A stretch of 64,000 nt of DNA from an uncultured Clostridia bacterium (GTDB lineage: Bacteria; Bacillota; Clostridia; Christensenellales; DTU072): positions 1 through 64,000 of the forward strand of contig CALVZV010000002.1 of assembly GCA_944372665.1 (NCBI GenBank). The letters are read 5' to 3'. The notes beneath the pieces are model-generated. The model searched no databases. It was not told where the DNA came from and saw nothing but the letters and a program-made list of their open reading frames with translations. The position numbers and the translations under genes were made by a program. Positions 28,901-35,717 of the stretch are shown here, piece after piece; positions within the stretch are counted from its first letter, which is position 1, and each line of letters starts with the position of its first letter.

Positions 28901-31900
28901 ACGGACAACTCCATCCTGGGCGACGACGAGAATTATCTGGCGTTCACGTGTTCGGATTCCGGCGACTATGTCTACGGAGATATAGGCTCGTATTGCATAG
29001 TGATACGCCCGCTGTTCCAGCAAAAGAACGTATTGGAACTGATTCCATCCGTGGCAATGCAGGAACCCGGCAACTATATCGACGGAGAGGGCGACCAAAG
29101 CCCGAGAATAGAGGGTACGGCATATCCTTCGGCGTCGTTTAACGCCGGTACGATGCAGACCGCGCTGCCCAACACGTTCGACGATTACATTTTCGACGGC
29201 TGGTGGGTATCCGCGGACGGCGAACGCGTCATGCTGGAAAAAACGGGAACATGGCTGTCGATACAGGTGGACGGTTCCGAAAGAGAATTGCAATACAAAT
29301 ATAATCCGGACGACGACTCGCTGAACGTGATAATGAACGATTCGTACACCATTTACCCGAGATATACGCGTAAATATACGATGAACATAGCCGTCAGCAG
29401 CCTTTCGGGGACTGCGGCGAGTCTGATTGAGGCGCTGCCCAAAATGCAGATAGCGTTTATCGAGGGCGAGAAAGAAACCGAAATTACGGATTTCGACGGT
29501 AAACAGCTACTAAATTACACGATGCCCGTCGGTTCCAAACTTGTGATCACGCTGCCGCTGGGCAAGGATAAGGACAAGGACGACTGGACGGACGAACGCG
29601 GCAGAATTGACTTGTTTAACCCAATATACGACCGCGTCGCCGGTATCAGCATTTTGGACAACAACGGAAACGAACTGTTCGGCCAAAACTCGGATTACGA
29701 CGATGCTGCCGACAGCGAATTTGCATCCGATTATTTCAGCCAACGCCTTTCCGCTACAGCCTTGAGCAGCGATGATTTTGCAGATTATATTAATAAGATC
29801 AATGCAATCAAGCTTGTAATAACTGCCAATACGTCCAAGCGCATCAATATTAATTTCCTCAGCTACGGCGAACTGATCATTCACAACCTGTATTGCAGTA
29901 AAACCGGTTCGGGTATAAAACTTCCCGCGGATTTTGCCATAGCTCTGGGTGCCGACGAAGCGGCGGCGAGCGACTACTGGATTTACGACGGCGACGAAAT
30001 GGACAGCGACGGCAAGGTTAACGGTGAAATCAGTATAATCAATATACCGATTTCACCCGATATCCAATACGACAAACAGTCCTCCAGCGATTTCTGGGTC
30101 AGGATCAAACAAAGCGAAGACGTTAAGCTGACGCTGGACACCTCGTCCTATATATCAAAACTCAATTTCAATCTTAACGGCAATGATACCGCGACGGAGT
30201 ATTTCGTGAAAATCCAGCACGTGTTTTTCTATGACGATCCGGATTCTTACAATAATACTTACAGCGGTTATTTGTACGAGAGGAATCCGGAAACGGGCGT
30301 GACTGGGTTCAATAAATATGATGCAATACCGTACTCCGAAGGCGTCATCAAAGAAGGTTATCCGTTTAAGGGCGGCATCGGTACTAAAGGTGACCCGTTC
30401 CTGATCTCGACCGCGTTCCAGATGGACAGCCTTAACAGCATTCATCGCGGTATGGAGGGCAACCTGTCGCAGGTGTACTTTATGCTGAACAACGATATCG
30501 ATCTGTCGAGCGACTTCAGCGGTTTGATAGGAGCAGATTTCAAGGTCGGGGAGCAGACTTATTCCAACGGATTTATCGGGCATCTCGACGGCAACGGGAA
30601 AACTTTGAAAAACGTCAGAGTTACTTACGGAGCAAACTACGTCGGCATTTTCAGCAAGCTGGGCGAAGGAAGCAGCGTTACCAATCTGACAATCAACGGA
30701 ATTGTGACGGGAGCGTCTTATGTCGGGATGCTGGCGGGTGAACTGTACGGAGGCACAATAAACCAAGTACGGGTTACCGCGCTTCCCAATACAAACGTGT
30801 CGACCGTACAGGGCGAAAACTACGTCGGCGGCATCGTGGGATATATGCGCGGAACCACCAGCATCAACGCTGTGGTCGAGGACTGCTCTGTCAGCAATGC
30901 CATGGTGGTATCCATCAGAGGAGGAACATTGGATGACAAATCCAATTCGTATACCGGCGGCGCAGGCGGCATTGCAGGAGCGGTCGCCGCAAACGCGTAT
31001 ATTTCCGGCAGCGTTAACGAGGCGGCAGACGGCAGAGTTACCGGTACTTCCGAGGTCACGAACGTTACGGTTCTTTCGCCCTTGCTGTCAGGGCAGGTCG
31101 CTGGTTCCCTGGAAGATTATGAACAGGAGCAATCGACCGATTATAACAAAGGAATCAGCGGAGTTATTGCTTACAGCGTCAATTACGACTTCACCGATAA
31201 TTTGTTGGGAGTGGGCGGGATAGTCGGCTCGGTGGGCCAAAACAGATACGTTGAAAACGTATATTACGTCGTAAATTCCGACACGAAGATCTATTCCATT
31301 CAGGCGTCGGGAACTTACTCCGGTTACAAGGCGCCCGATAAAGGTTCCGTTTATAAGCTCGGCATCGGTATTATTACGGCAAGAAACATCGGCAAGATAT
31401 CTTCCGCTCACGTAATAACCGCAAACGATACTCCGCGTACCGTTACGCTTACGGGCGCGTTTATCGGAGGGATAGCGGGCGTGAACTTCGGAATAATCGA
31501 GGCGTCGAGCGTGACCAACGTCAAACTGTACAGCGACCGTTCCGTAGGTTTGATGACGTCGGTAGGAGGTATTGCCGGAGTTAACTGGGAAACAGGGAAA
31601 ATCGTTAATTCGTATTTCGAATTGTCCTCGTCCGAACTCGTCACGGGCGTCAGAGAGCGGTCGGCAATAGAGCTTACCACCGGCGGCAACACCATCTACG
31701 ACCCCATAGCCAACTATTCCGGCAGCGTCGGTCTCAACGGCGGACTGAACAATATTTATGAAGTGATCACCGCAGCCGACTCTGCCAACGTATATATCGG
31801 TCTGGCGGCGGGGTACAACAGCGGTTCGATAACCTCCGATAAAAATGTGAGCTATTCGGGCAATCTGTTGCTTAACCGCAGATCGAGTGACACCGCTACG

Positions 31901-32452
31901 GGTCAGACTTACGTGGGAGGTCTGGTAGGTTACAACTATTTTTCGGGTACATGGTCGGGCATCGATTCGGTAACCACGGATATAACGGTATTCCATTATA
32001 TATATGTCGACGCCGGTACGCGCGACGCGATTGAACCGCCGCAGAAGCTTTACGTCGGCAGAATGTTCGGCGGCGGAACAAGATTCACAGGCGAAGGCTC
32101 GGGTATTGCTCTTAACGGTTCGGTAAACGTAACTTATCTCGGCGCCGGACAGATTTACAACGGCGTCAGCAACGACCACATATTCAGCGGTCACGAGTAC
32201 GGTTCCGGAGCGCAGGAGGGCGCCGCCAGGGTCTACTGTTCGGAAGGTACGGGCTTGGTTCAGGTGAATCAATTGATGTCCTCTTCCCCCAACGGCGAAT
32301 TTGGGATAAATAGAATAAAAGGTGACGGCAAATGGATAACCGATTTTATCACGGTACAAGGCGGCGGCTGGGGCGGAAACGAATGGATAACCTCCGCAAC
32401 CAACTATAACGGCTACGTGAGATATATAGCCGTTTCAAAGGTAAATTTTTGA
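19931..32452 (+). CDS. Giant cell-surface repeat protein (InlB-type repeats and GLUG-type beta-helix)
   Basis: A single 12.5 kb frame, 4,173 residues. Residues about 15-42 are a basic-then-hydrophobic segment that acts as a signal anchor or uncleaved signal; I see no LPxTG motif, SLH domain or C-terminal helix. Residues about 55-135 resemble a bacterial Ig-like domain ('VQYSDGTSEQVALSEM'). From about 135 to 3,150 comes a long array of divergent Listeria-Bacteroides/InlB-type repeats of roughly 70-90 residues, recognisable by 'GGxV', 'PAxGYxxxSVxVNG' and 'FDGWxVS' motifs. After a bridging region, residues about 3,475 to the end hold GLUG-like repeats ('NYVGIFSKLGEGSSVTNLTI', 'YVGGIVGYMRG'), a right-handed beta-helix type associated with adhesins. 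Function is probably adhesion or a cell-surface fibre; this is inferred from repeat types. Confidence 0.9.
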   Translation: MARYRIPGKHYTKRSILGITLLVVAVAALVAACVAAAVLPTMVEGHEGSDLAAGTYVRPTVQAIVVENEGRISINADLTQVFATVQYSDGTSEQVALSEMIVEGLDLSQVQKLDNVILDYGGFKQTVSYEVVPTTLTVTYLASYGGRIEGDSEQSVVAGGDATTVNAVPAEGYKFLRWSDGYPYASRRDKEISRTMTITAVFTKQTFTVIFYYPDGTTAREETVFYGSQPTNVPRADESNMQLYGYKFTGWDTNYTNVTEDLNIRPIMVKDAVDLEVEFTSDGSGPLGYIEDLEPYYPKGQQSVLRVRANDSRIFTGWEILNFDGEWVEVAPEGVSQQIELADGSFVMFTSARTGTSEEYTLSFTLPSDSYSTTAGIIYSMKMRADFVYKESVISFASNGAPVSNLPSVILQYGDPIGGVFDVEDLSVIALGGFTFGGWYYETEPDGTPVVLTNDAIIERDVTLTAHWIRNVYTVVFKLDGVENFNDFTTLPGYDAEAGGIVLTAEYQTAVAGALTGEFPAVTPEKTDYVFDGWFVSDMGEATSVAVTREYTVSGNVDVIPVFSVITKDFSVSLKGAGAVYVISDAGMATSPVQGVVKVPVNEDFRYAVVPSAGYIVTSVRLNGEVVAEGDVQLSDNRYVGTIEVNTIVTASQLKLEVDFELVSYSVNVANGSTGLAGTVEYYVSGTSGDGSWTTNASSAFTVSVPSGGSLVMRITAPEGNFVSSLSVNALAEALPADAETYTFTVADVIANTSVEIGYRGLYYTVTLPESVENAAIEGPTETSFQKGTDPGNYIVTADTGYYISAIRVNGTVLDPYVYFSSQISGGCHIVGFRVNDEEVSEYFGSGDYRITRVEFYIDSISRNTEIEIETAQLYYRINTSYYGGEGSVTESFVVGYGDIAEVVAKTDNTYSVASVEVNGEVENYPPRLNSVTYTTPEVKRDYYIVFSFIRALQTVTFTTNDTDMKLSYNGSDVFVGAMTSVADIPRGSSPVFVVTAPEDATLDSITVYTAAGTSYPEVIGYGVTSHTMTFDAIESDYTVEIAFSEVSYYVTAVVEDGNNSAVTLFGSTVMGDELLQETAPYRAAYNGSATININIVATRTLTIDDVSVVNVSGGDYYYVASSTGISGADYGAYTLENVSGGVITVSVYGIRSDVRVFLNFRDNNASDGTVKFGSMGSGALSASGGGAELTSGSALAVGTEIRFEAEAYAGAVLEGYLVNGQFTQASETLDYTVGEGLNSVYALFGEVRRYINVNLSSGSGTVNSDAVYVSDGEGFSVRFIPAAGYSLGSFYVSYGSTSRRDPGTTEIETYPGGVVQWNFPAGTVYDGDVTVHAAFTTNNYTLSISYSSGGTVGGSEQGSNYVYSSAVSMNIEANPGYYISSVTVGGLSYAPSQLSGAQLDSSTNCFVSGTLNFKITGDTLVRIEFSPNAYTLIISDTLGGVTYVMTDAENGSGYENTDSVTFGAEENLRLRLNAEEGYHIAEIIVNGVSIWDWQISGVDENEMTEIYYDLGRRSSSLSVRVVYEINKYYIDVNGFNSSPNFASRDTDPSTYGTVSVTGYVSDADGIYTGISHGSDIRVVVTPRSTRGYYVESVVIYYVEPGGKEGIITLSREQMPVTGGAYLIENVSFDITSLSVEFKRYQYSFDISESDININLEYQPSGLYAFNGAVTVTFYNPYDRNAEVIIENGMYEYGLNYTLTADPGAGYERTGLIINGEDRMSSVRNNAVSGAVTSNVVAKAAFEIKRHTVAFALQTTGGAMGSIMLEGDMDDGSVFVWAPEYALSGVYVLNSGIIWAEYDGKETALTVTYGTSLRFIATPDFDSSGSIIESFSIFTDSALQRVTVEDATLAKSETHAIAGETYAVASFAVKSYYFTVISAEGGNPSVSSATVKWGENFKFGYELYTGYEVDGYHEDDVFIVSVDGTVLPTNELNAIRAELFAEGEKRTYTFENVRADYVITISPARRKYSATFTGGYAQRHSDTVFAVAELSISGGRSFSSLDLGTGLPPEAWKPSGGIGADYDGMRFNDRVTVKLTPAEGYNLVAATVIMGEAVYTVEDFVYGNGYYTLTIDAVKANFEVNVKYELRTYEVAFASASGGTVDGIEFVEGGGNWVSGEKIGHHSVIRIGFTAYTGYYLSSLAINGISYTIGYNKGAYQYNVIPTKTNDGIYVYTATFTVNDAFVNAMPVISIEAGFSPQAFALSLVINRKEFANGSGDASIRVSSEYGSVEYNTKGGTPILHSFTTGYEIKSLTLYNNANWSVDVSGASRIGTLTGVAYGAMTGKNQYEKRPDADYNNLDLTMYLDISLDFGGKALFSYLDIHDPDLSTLYMVYETELSKYSVNFVDNSLAYMVADGTEYKFTSEGSANGSYFVNGVSVATYSISFSDDSTSLTGHTHGSLATFNVQLSDAVNYVFEGFQEYRNGTWSYVRNGINGITVAANGLEMRYTMTSTRTFRAVFYHIYTVTVEIMPNYKYISGNFSSANPDSMVYQIYASITALANYDAQGNPDRILPDIAANKDGVITETLENGGARGGAAVFRIRSGAVFTPFGADTVSSVNRANIAFYTTRLFNTLPIQTLNVVSDTTLYAGDPSMAVYLSFLSETYGASNSNAGGSLNVSLSSNSYRVSAGSAVTIAITPNSGYRIESVGYLLDTGTPDSNGNRRFTTTYKTFTPGTGEENFALSAAEANGVVRLNVTVTENMIIKIRYVKQVTVVRTVALFENKTVKPGFATASVFEDNTWVDNTRVFDYGTQVNFKVVEGLANAANVNVGYDTRYRFMGYMINGVMQYNDLTRGYPGSAESSFVLDDLGGKLNGATITNVSTSGGTEFRLEVVAVYQPVYTIVAENIYRYQDDSGEWRYEPAGEIVATTTLYNSERPQYYSSSTRVESYLGGDPTKQTIQVMEQLNGITGAAYNTWSDNTITLEWSGTGKEEGFELVGWQYWYYRGEQYGGWNWGLIPDATGSTYNAAKNNYTFPVSALYDESYLRMVSTDNSILGDDENYLAFTCSDSGDYVYGDIGSYCIVIRPLFQQKNVLELIPSVAMQEPGNYIDGEGDQSPRIEGTAYPSASFNAGTMQTALPNTFDDYIFDGWWVSADGERVMLEKTGTWLSIQVDGSERELQYKYNPDDDSLNVIMNDSYTIYPRYTRKYTMNIAVSSLSGTAASLIEALPKMQIAFIEGEKETEITDFDGKQLLNYTMPVGSKLVITLPLGKDKDKDDWTDERGRIDLFNPIYDRVAGISILDNNGNELFGQNSDYDDAADSEFASDYFSQRLSATALSSDDFADYINKINAIKLVITANTSKRININFLSYGELIIHNLYCSKTGSGIKLPADFAIALGADEAAASDYWIYDGDEMDSDGKVNGEISIINIPISPDIQYDKQSSSDFWVRIKQSEDVKLTLDTSSYISKLNFNLNGNDTATEYFVKIQHVFFYDDPDSYNNTYSGYLYERNPETGVTGFNKYDAIPYSEGVIKEGYPFKGGIGTKGDPFLISTAFQMDSLNSIHRGMEGNLSQVYFMLNNDIDLSSDFSGLIGADFKVGEQTYSNGFIGHLDGNGKTLKNVRVTYGANYVGIFSKLGEGSSVTNLTINGIVTGASYVGMLAGELYGGTINQVRVTALPNTNVSTVQGENYVGGIVGYMRGTTSINAVVEDCSVSNAMVVSIRGGTLDDKSNSYTGGAGGIAGAVAANAYISGSVNEAADGRVTGTSEVTNVTVLSPLLSGQVAGSLEDYEQEQSTDYNKGISGVIAYSVNYDFTDNLLGVGGIVGSVGQNRYVENVYYVVNSDTKIYSIQASGTYSGYKAPDKGSVYKLGIGIITARNIGKISSAHVITANDTPRTVTLTGAFIGGIAGVNFGIIEASSVTNVKLYSDRSVGLMTSVGGIAGVNWETGKIVNSYFELSSSELVTGVRERSAIELTTGGNTIYDPIANYSGSVGLNGGLNNIYEVITAADSANVYIGLAAGYNSGSITSDKNVSYSGNLLLNRRSSDTATGQTYVGGLVGYNYFSGTWSGIDSVTTDITVFHYIYVDAGTRDAIEPPQKLYVGRMFGGGTRFTGEGSGIALNGSVNVTYLGAGQIYNGVSNDHIFSGHEYGSGAQEGAARVYCSEGTGLVQVNQLMSSSPNGEFGINRIKGDGKWITDFITVQGGGWGGNEWITSATNYNGYVRYIAVSKVNF
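20330..29380 (+). repeat. Protein-level array of divergent InlB B-type repeats
   Basis: Dozens of degenerate 70-90 residue units within the giant protein. Each has a first strand with Tyr/Val-x-Val, a Gly-Gly turn, a 'GYxVxxVxVNG' core and a final 'xxDxxIxVxF' strand. Units differ strongly at DNA level, so this is an old, diverged array rather than recent tandem duplication. Confidence 0.75.
30350..32450 (+). repeat. GLUG-type beta-helix repeat region
   Basis: Starts with 'GGIGTKGDPFLISTAFQMDS', the usual entry to GLUG-containing beta-helices, and continues with repeating (Y/F)VGG(I/L)(A/V)G cores separated by 20-60 residues to the C-terminus. Confidence 0.75.
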
Positions 32453-32469
32453 CCTTCGGCTTCAGCCAC

Positions 32470-32497
32470 AACGGGGCGGAATATTCCGCCCCGTTTT
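32470..32497. terminator. Terminator after the giant gene
   Basis: A perfect palindrome with 13-base arms, AACGGGGCGGAAT / ATTCCGCCCCGTT, followed by TT. It is usable for both strands and lies between the giant gene and the convergent small gene. Confidence 0.75.
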
Positions 32498-32517
32498 AAC
32501 ATAGCCGCGCATTCGGT

Positions 32518-32913
32518 TTATCTGTTTTGAAACGGCAATAACGCCAAAAAAGCCGTAAAACGTGTTTCGCGGCGGATAAGTTCGGTCAAATCCGCGCCGT
32601 TGCCGGTCAGCGTATCTGCGGCGATGAATAATTCTATTTCCAGCTCCGTCAGTCTGTTAAGCCCGCCTGCGCCGGAAAAGGTCTTGTTGGTCGGTACGGT
32701 TTTAAACCCTTCCATAGTCCGCAGTTCCGAAAGAGAAACACTTTTAAGGCTTTTCAGATAAACAATGGTGTTGCGCCCCGACGCAGCCATTTTGTCGAGT
32801 ATGGCAAGCTGTTCCTCCGCAATCGTGCGCGCCTCGGTAAACTCGGGATTTTTGGCGCCGCGCAGGCGCTCGTTGTATGCGCGGGCAAGTCTTTCCATGT
32901 ATGCGTCGTCCAT
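32518..32913 (-). CDS. Hypothetical protein
   Basis: 131 residues, not recognised. It is soluble and mostly helical: Arg/Glu-rich N-terminal helices ('YMERLARAYNERLRGA', 'ARTIAEEQLAILDKMAASG') and a hydrophobic C-terminus ending 'FLALLPFQNR'. It has no Shine-Dalgarno; a TATATT box lies exactly 6 bases upstream of the ATG, so it may be translated from a leaderless mRNA. It is divergent from birA across the predicted BirA operator and could share its control. Its start is the least certain part; a later Met is possible. Confidence 0.55.
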   Translation of the reverse strand: MDDAYMERLARAYNERLRGAKNPEFTEARTIAEEQLAILDKMAASGRNTIVYLKSLKSVSLSELRTMEGFKTVPTNKTFSGAGGLNRLTELEIELFIAADTLTGNGADLTELIRRETRFTAFLALLPFQNR

Positions 32914-32966
32914 AGTTTAAATATATTCTTTCAAACCGGCGGTATGACAAAAAAGGGAGCGCATTC

Positions 32967-32994
32967 GTCAACCTTTTTTGCCGTTAAGGTTGAC
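32967..32994. promoter_or_regulatory. Predicted BirA (biotin repressor) operator
   Basis: Inverted repeat GTCAACC-N14-GGTTGAC (outermost bases 32967 and 32994; complementary arms extend to nine bases, GTCAACCTT/AAGGTTGAC). Half-sites and the 14-base gap match the known BirA box (TTGTAAACC-N14/15-GGTTTACAA and its Firmicutes variants). The right half-site overlaps the -35 of birA; the left half-site also provides a minus-strand TTGACG. Confidence 0.75.
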
Positions 32995-33019
32995 AAAGTG
33001 CTTTTGACGCGAATATAAT
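32990..33019 (+). promoter_or_regulatory. birA-bioY promoter
   Basis: TTGACA (32990-32995), 18-base spacer, TATAAT (33014-33019), then TAAAGC and the birA ATG at 33026. The expected start is the A of ATG, and there is no ribosome binding site, so a leaderless mRNA is predicted. Confidence 0.75.
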
Positions 33020-33025
33020 TAAAGC

Positions 33026-33985
33026 ATGAAGCTCAAAGACCTGATTTTGAATACATTGGAGGAGCGCTTCGGCGAATACGTTTCGGGAGCAGAACTTGCC
33101 AAAGCCGCCGGCGTAAGCCGCAACGCGGTTTGGAAAGCCGTAAACGCTCTCAGCTGCGCGGACGTAAAAATAGAGAGGGCGCGCGGAGGATACAGGCTTG
33201 TCAGGGCTTCGCTGACGGAATACGGCATCCGCAGACATTTAAAAGACGATGCCCCAGAGTGGATAAGGGTGCTGGACGCGGTCGATTCGACCAACACGTA
33301 TATGAAAGAACGCGCGGCGGAAGGCATACCCGATTTTTCGTTGGTAGCTTCTTCGTCACAGAGCGCCGGACGCGGCAGACGCAACGGGTTATTTTATTCG
33401 CCCAAGGATTCTGGAGTATATTTCAGCATACTGATACGCAACGTGGATTTCGAAAGAGGGCGCTTTCTGACCGCCATGGCGGCAGTTGCTTCGGCGGCAG
33501 GCATCGAGGAAATTTTCGGCATAAAAGCTTCGATAAAGTGGGTGAACGACATTTACGCGGACGGCAAAAAATGCGTCGGTATTCTCACCGAAGCAGTAAC
33601 GGACATGGAGCTTAATTTGATCGACTACGCGGTGGTGGGCATAGGAATCAACGTTTCGGAGCCCGAAGGCGGTTTTCCGTCCGAGATAAAAAATATCGCG
33701 GGCGCTTGCGCAAAAGGAGAGGTCCCCGAGGATGCTTTCAACAGGATAGTCGCCGCGGTTTACGCAAATTTAAAAAAACTGTATTTCGCATTTGACAAAG
33801 AACGTCTGAATTCCGAATATGTGCGCCGTTCCATGCTGGACGGCAGAAAAGTATACGTCGTAAATACCGATCAAACGGAATATCCCGCTACGGTCAAGCG
33901 CATTGACGAGGATTTCAGGTTGGTGGTCGAAACCGCCGCGGGAGAAGTCAGACTGGAATTCGGAGAGGTCAAACTGCGCCTGTGA
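33026..33985 (+). CDS. birA: Bifunctional biotin-protein ligase and biotin repressor
   Basis: Attaches biotin to carrier domains and, as biotinyl-5'-AMP complex, represses biotin genes. The 319 residues are the full two-function form. A winged-helix DNA-binding domain covers residues 1-65 ('VSGAELAKAAGVSRNAVWKA' is the recognition region). The ligase domain shows 'DSTNTYMKE' near 90, the biotinyl-adenylate loop 'SAGRGRRNG' near 115, and 'KWVNDIYADGKKCVGILTE' near 173. A C-terminal SH3-like domain follows. The next gene, bioY, overlaps by 4 bases. With the upstream inverted repeat, this indicates autoregulation together with biotin uptake. Confidence 0.95.
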   Translation: MKLKDLILNTLEERFGEYVSGAELAKAAGVSRNAVWKAVNALSCADVKIERARGGYRLVRASLTEYGIRRHLKDDAPEWIRVLDAVDSTNTYMKERAAEGIPDFSLVASSSQSAGRGRRNGLFYSPKDSGVYFSILIRNVDFERGRFLTAMAAVASAAGIEEIFGIKASIKWVNDIYADGKKCVGILTEAVTDMELNLIDYAVVGIGINVSEPEGGFPSEIKNIAGACAKGEVPEDAFNRIVAAVYANLKKLYFAFDKERLNSEYVRRSMLDGRKVYVVNTDQTEYPATVKRIDEDFRLVVETAAGEVRLEFGEVKLRL

Positions 33986-34533
33986 AAACAAACCGTACTA
34001 AAAATCTTGTAATGATAGCGCTGTTTGCCGCCTTGGTGGCGGTGGGCGCCTTTATAAAAATCCCGATGCCGCTTGTGCCCATAACGCTTCAGTTTGCGTT
34101 CTGCCTTGCCGCCGGGGAGATGCTGGGCGGCAAAAACGGCGGCACGGCGGTGCTGATATACGTGCTGATGGGACTGATCGGACTGCCCGTATTTACCGAG
34201 GGTGGCGGCTTTATGTATGTGCTTAAACCGTCGTTCGGGTATCTGATAGGTATGGTTACGGGAACCTATGCCTGTGGTTTTATTTCCGGGCTGAAGCCCA
34301 AAAACTATTGGGTGAAACTGGCGGGGGCGTTGGCGGCGCTGGCTATAGTGGATATTCTCGGCGCGACTTATATGTACTTTATTTATAACTATTATCTTGA
34401 CGTCACGCTGCCTGTGTCGGAGCTGATGATTTCCGCGGTGGCGGTGTTTTTGCCCACGGACATTATCTGGTGCGTTCTGGTCAGCCTGTTGGCATACAAA
34501 ACGGAGGATCTGAGGTTAAGGGCAAACCGTTGA
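33982..34533 (+). CDS. bioY: Biotin transporter BioY
   Basis: Substrate-binding membrane component of the biotin ECF transporter, 183 residues with about six hydrophobic segments. It starts at GTG (33982), overlapping the birA stop as GTGA. Family features are 'AALVAVGAFIKIPMPLVPIT' near residue 15, 'LAAGEMLGGKNGG' near 42 and 'MGLIGLPVFTEGGG' near 65. No EcfA/EcfT genes are adjacent, so it would use shared energising subunits from elsewhere. No biotin synthesis genes are seen in this window, consistent with dependence on uptake. Confidence 0.93.
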   Translation: MKTNRTKNLVMIALFAALVAVGAFIKIPMPLVPITLQFAFCLAAGEMLGGKNGGTAVLIYVLMGLIGLPVFTEGGGFMYVLKPSFGYLIGMVTGTYACGFISGLKPKNYWVKLAGALAALAIVDILGATYMYFIYNYYLDVTLPVSELMISAVAVFLPTDIIWCVLVSLLAYKTEDLRLRANR

Positions 34534-34559
34534 CATTCGTTTTGCCTTTACGATATAAT
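34530..34559 (+). promoter_or_regulatory. Promoter of the decarboxylase beta subunit gene
   Basis: TTGACA (34530-34535, overlapping the bioY stop), 18-base spacer, TATAAT (34554-34559). No BirA-type inverted repeat is seen here, so the pump genes can be expressed independently of biotin repression. Confidence 0.75.
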
Positions 34560-34591
34560 TTATTCATAAAGGTATTGGAGGACGCCGCGTT

Positions 34592-35707
34592 TTGGAATAC
34601 TTGTTGGAAGGACTCAACGGCGTAGGCTGGCAGCATATCGTAATGTGGCTTATCGGCGGGATATTGATCTTCCTGGCGATAAAAAAGAAAATGGAGCCTG
34701 CATTGTTGCTGCCCATCGGCTTCGGAGCTATTCTTGTCAACGTGCCCGGAACCAACGTGCTGGGAGAGACCGGCATAGTCGAATGGCTTTTCGAGGTGGG
34801 TATAGAGGCGTCGGAGGCAATGCCCATACTGTTATTCATCGGTATCGGCGCCATGATAGATTTCGGTCCGCTATTGTCCAATCCCAAGTTGTTTTTACTT
34901 GGCGGCGCGGCTCAGTTCGGCATTTTCATAACCATACTTTTGGCTGCTCTGATGGGCAACGACGTGTTCACTTTGAACGACGCGGCATCCATAGGCATAA
35001 TAGGCGCTGCGGACGGACCTACCGCCATACTTGTGGCACAGACGTTGAAAACCGAATATCTTGCCGCAATTGTCGTCGTGGCATATTCGTATATGGCTTT
35101 GGTGCCTATAATCCAGCCAGTGGTGATCAAGGCGATCACGACCCAAAAAGAGCGCTGCATCCGCATGAAATATTCCAATCAGACCGTTTCCAAGACCACC
35201 AGGATAATGTTCCCGATTATCGTTACGCTGGTGGCTGGGCTTATAGCTCCCGCTTCGCTGGCGCTGGTGGGCTTTTTGATGTTCGGAAACCTGATACGCG
35301 AATGCGGCGTGCTGGACAGTCTGTCGGAAACGGCGCAGTCTGCCCTGGCCAATCTCATCACGCTCTTACTCGGTATCACGATAGCCTTCCAGATGCAGGC
35401 AGAAAAATTCATTCAGTGGGAAACGCTGATAATAATGGGGCTGGGGCTTTTCGCATTCGTGTTCGACACCGTCGGCGGCGTCATGTTTGCGAAGTTTTTA
35501 AATCTTTTTTCCAAGAACAAGATCAATCCGATGGTGGGCGCTGCGGGTATTTCGGCGTTCCCGATGGCTTCCAGAGTCGTTCAAAAACTCGGACTGGAGG
35601 CGGATCCCAATAACCATCTACTGATGCACGCGGTCGGGACGAACGTATCCGGGCAGATAGCCTCGGCGATCGTCGGCGGACTGATAATCGGTTTGGTGGC
35701 AGGTTAG
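34592..35707 (+). CDS. Na+-translocating decarboxylase beta subunit (OadB/GcdB/MmdB family)
   Basis: Membrane carboxybiotin decarboxylase that couples CO2 release to sodium export, 371 residues with many hydrophobic segments. The start is TTG at 34592 with GGAGG 10 bases before. Family signatures are 'PALLLPIGFGAILVNVPGT' near residue 32, 'FIGIGAMIDFGPLLSNPKL' near 88, 'DAASIGIIGAADGPTAI' near 130 (ion-binding Asp region), 'GFLMFGNLIRECGVLDSL' near 225 and 'GAAGISAFPMASRVVQKLG' near 310. The substrate-specific carboxyltransferase and the biotin carrier are not in the window, so the substrate (oxaloacetate, glutaconyl- or methylmalonyl-CoA) is open. Placement just after birA-bioY fits its biotin dependence. 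Confidence 0.9.
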   Translation: MEYLLEGLNGVGWQHIVMWLIGGILIFLAIKKKMEPALLLPIGFGAILVNVPGTNVLGETGIVEWLFEVGIEASEAMPILLFIGIGAMIDFGPLLSNPKLFLLGGAAQFGIFITILLAALMGNDVFTLNDAASIGIIGAADGPTAILVAQTLKTEYLAAIVVVAYSYMALVPIIQPVVIKAITTQKERCIRMKYSNQTVSKTTRIMFPIIVTLVAGLIAPASLALVGFLMFGNLIRECGVLDSLSETAQSALANLITLLLGITIAFQMQAEKFIQWETLIIMGLGLFAFVFDTVGGVMFAKFLNLFSKNKINPMVGAAGISAFPMASRVVQKLGLEADPNNHLLMHAVGTNVSGQIASAIVGGLIIGLVAG

Positions 35708-35717
35708 GAGGCGGAAT

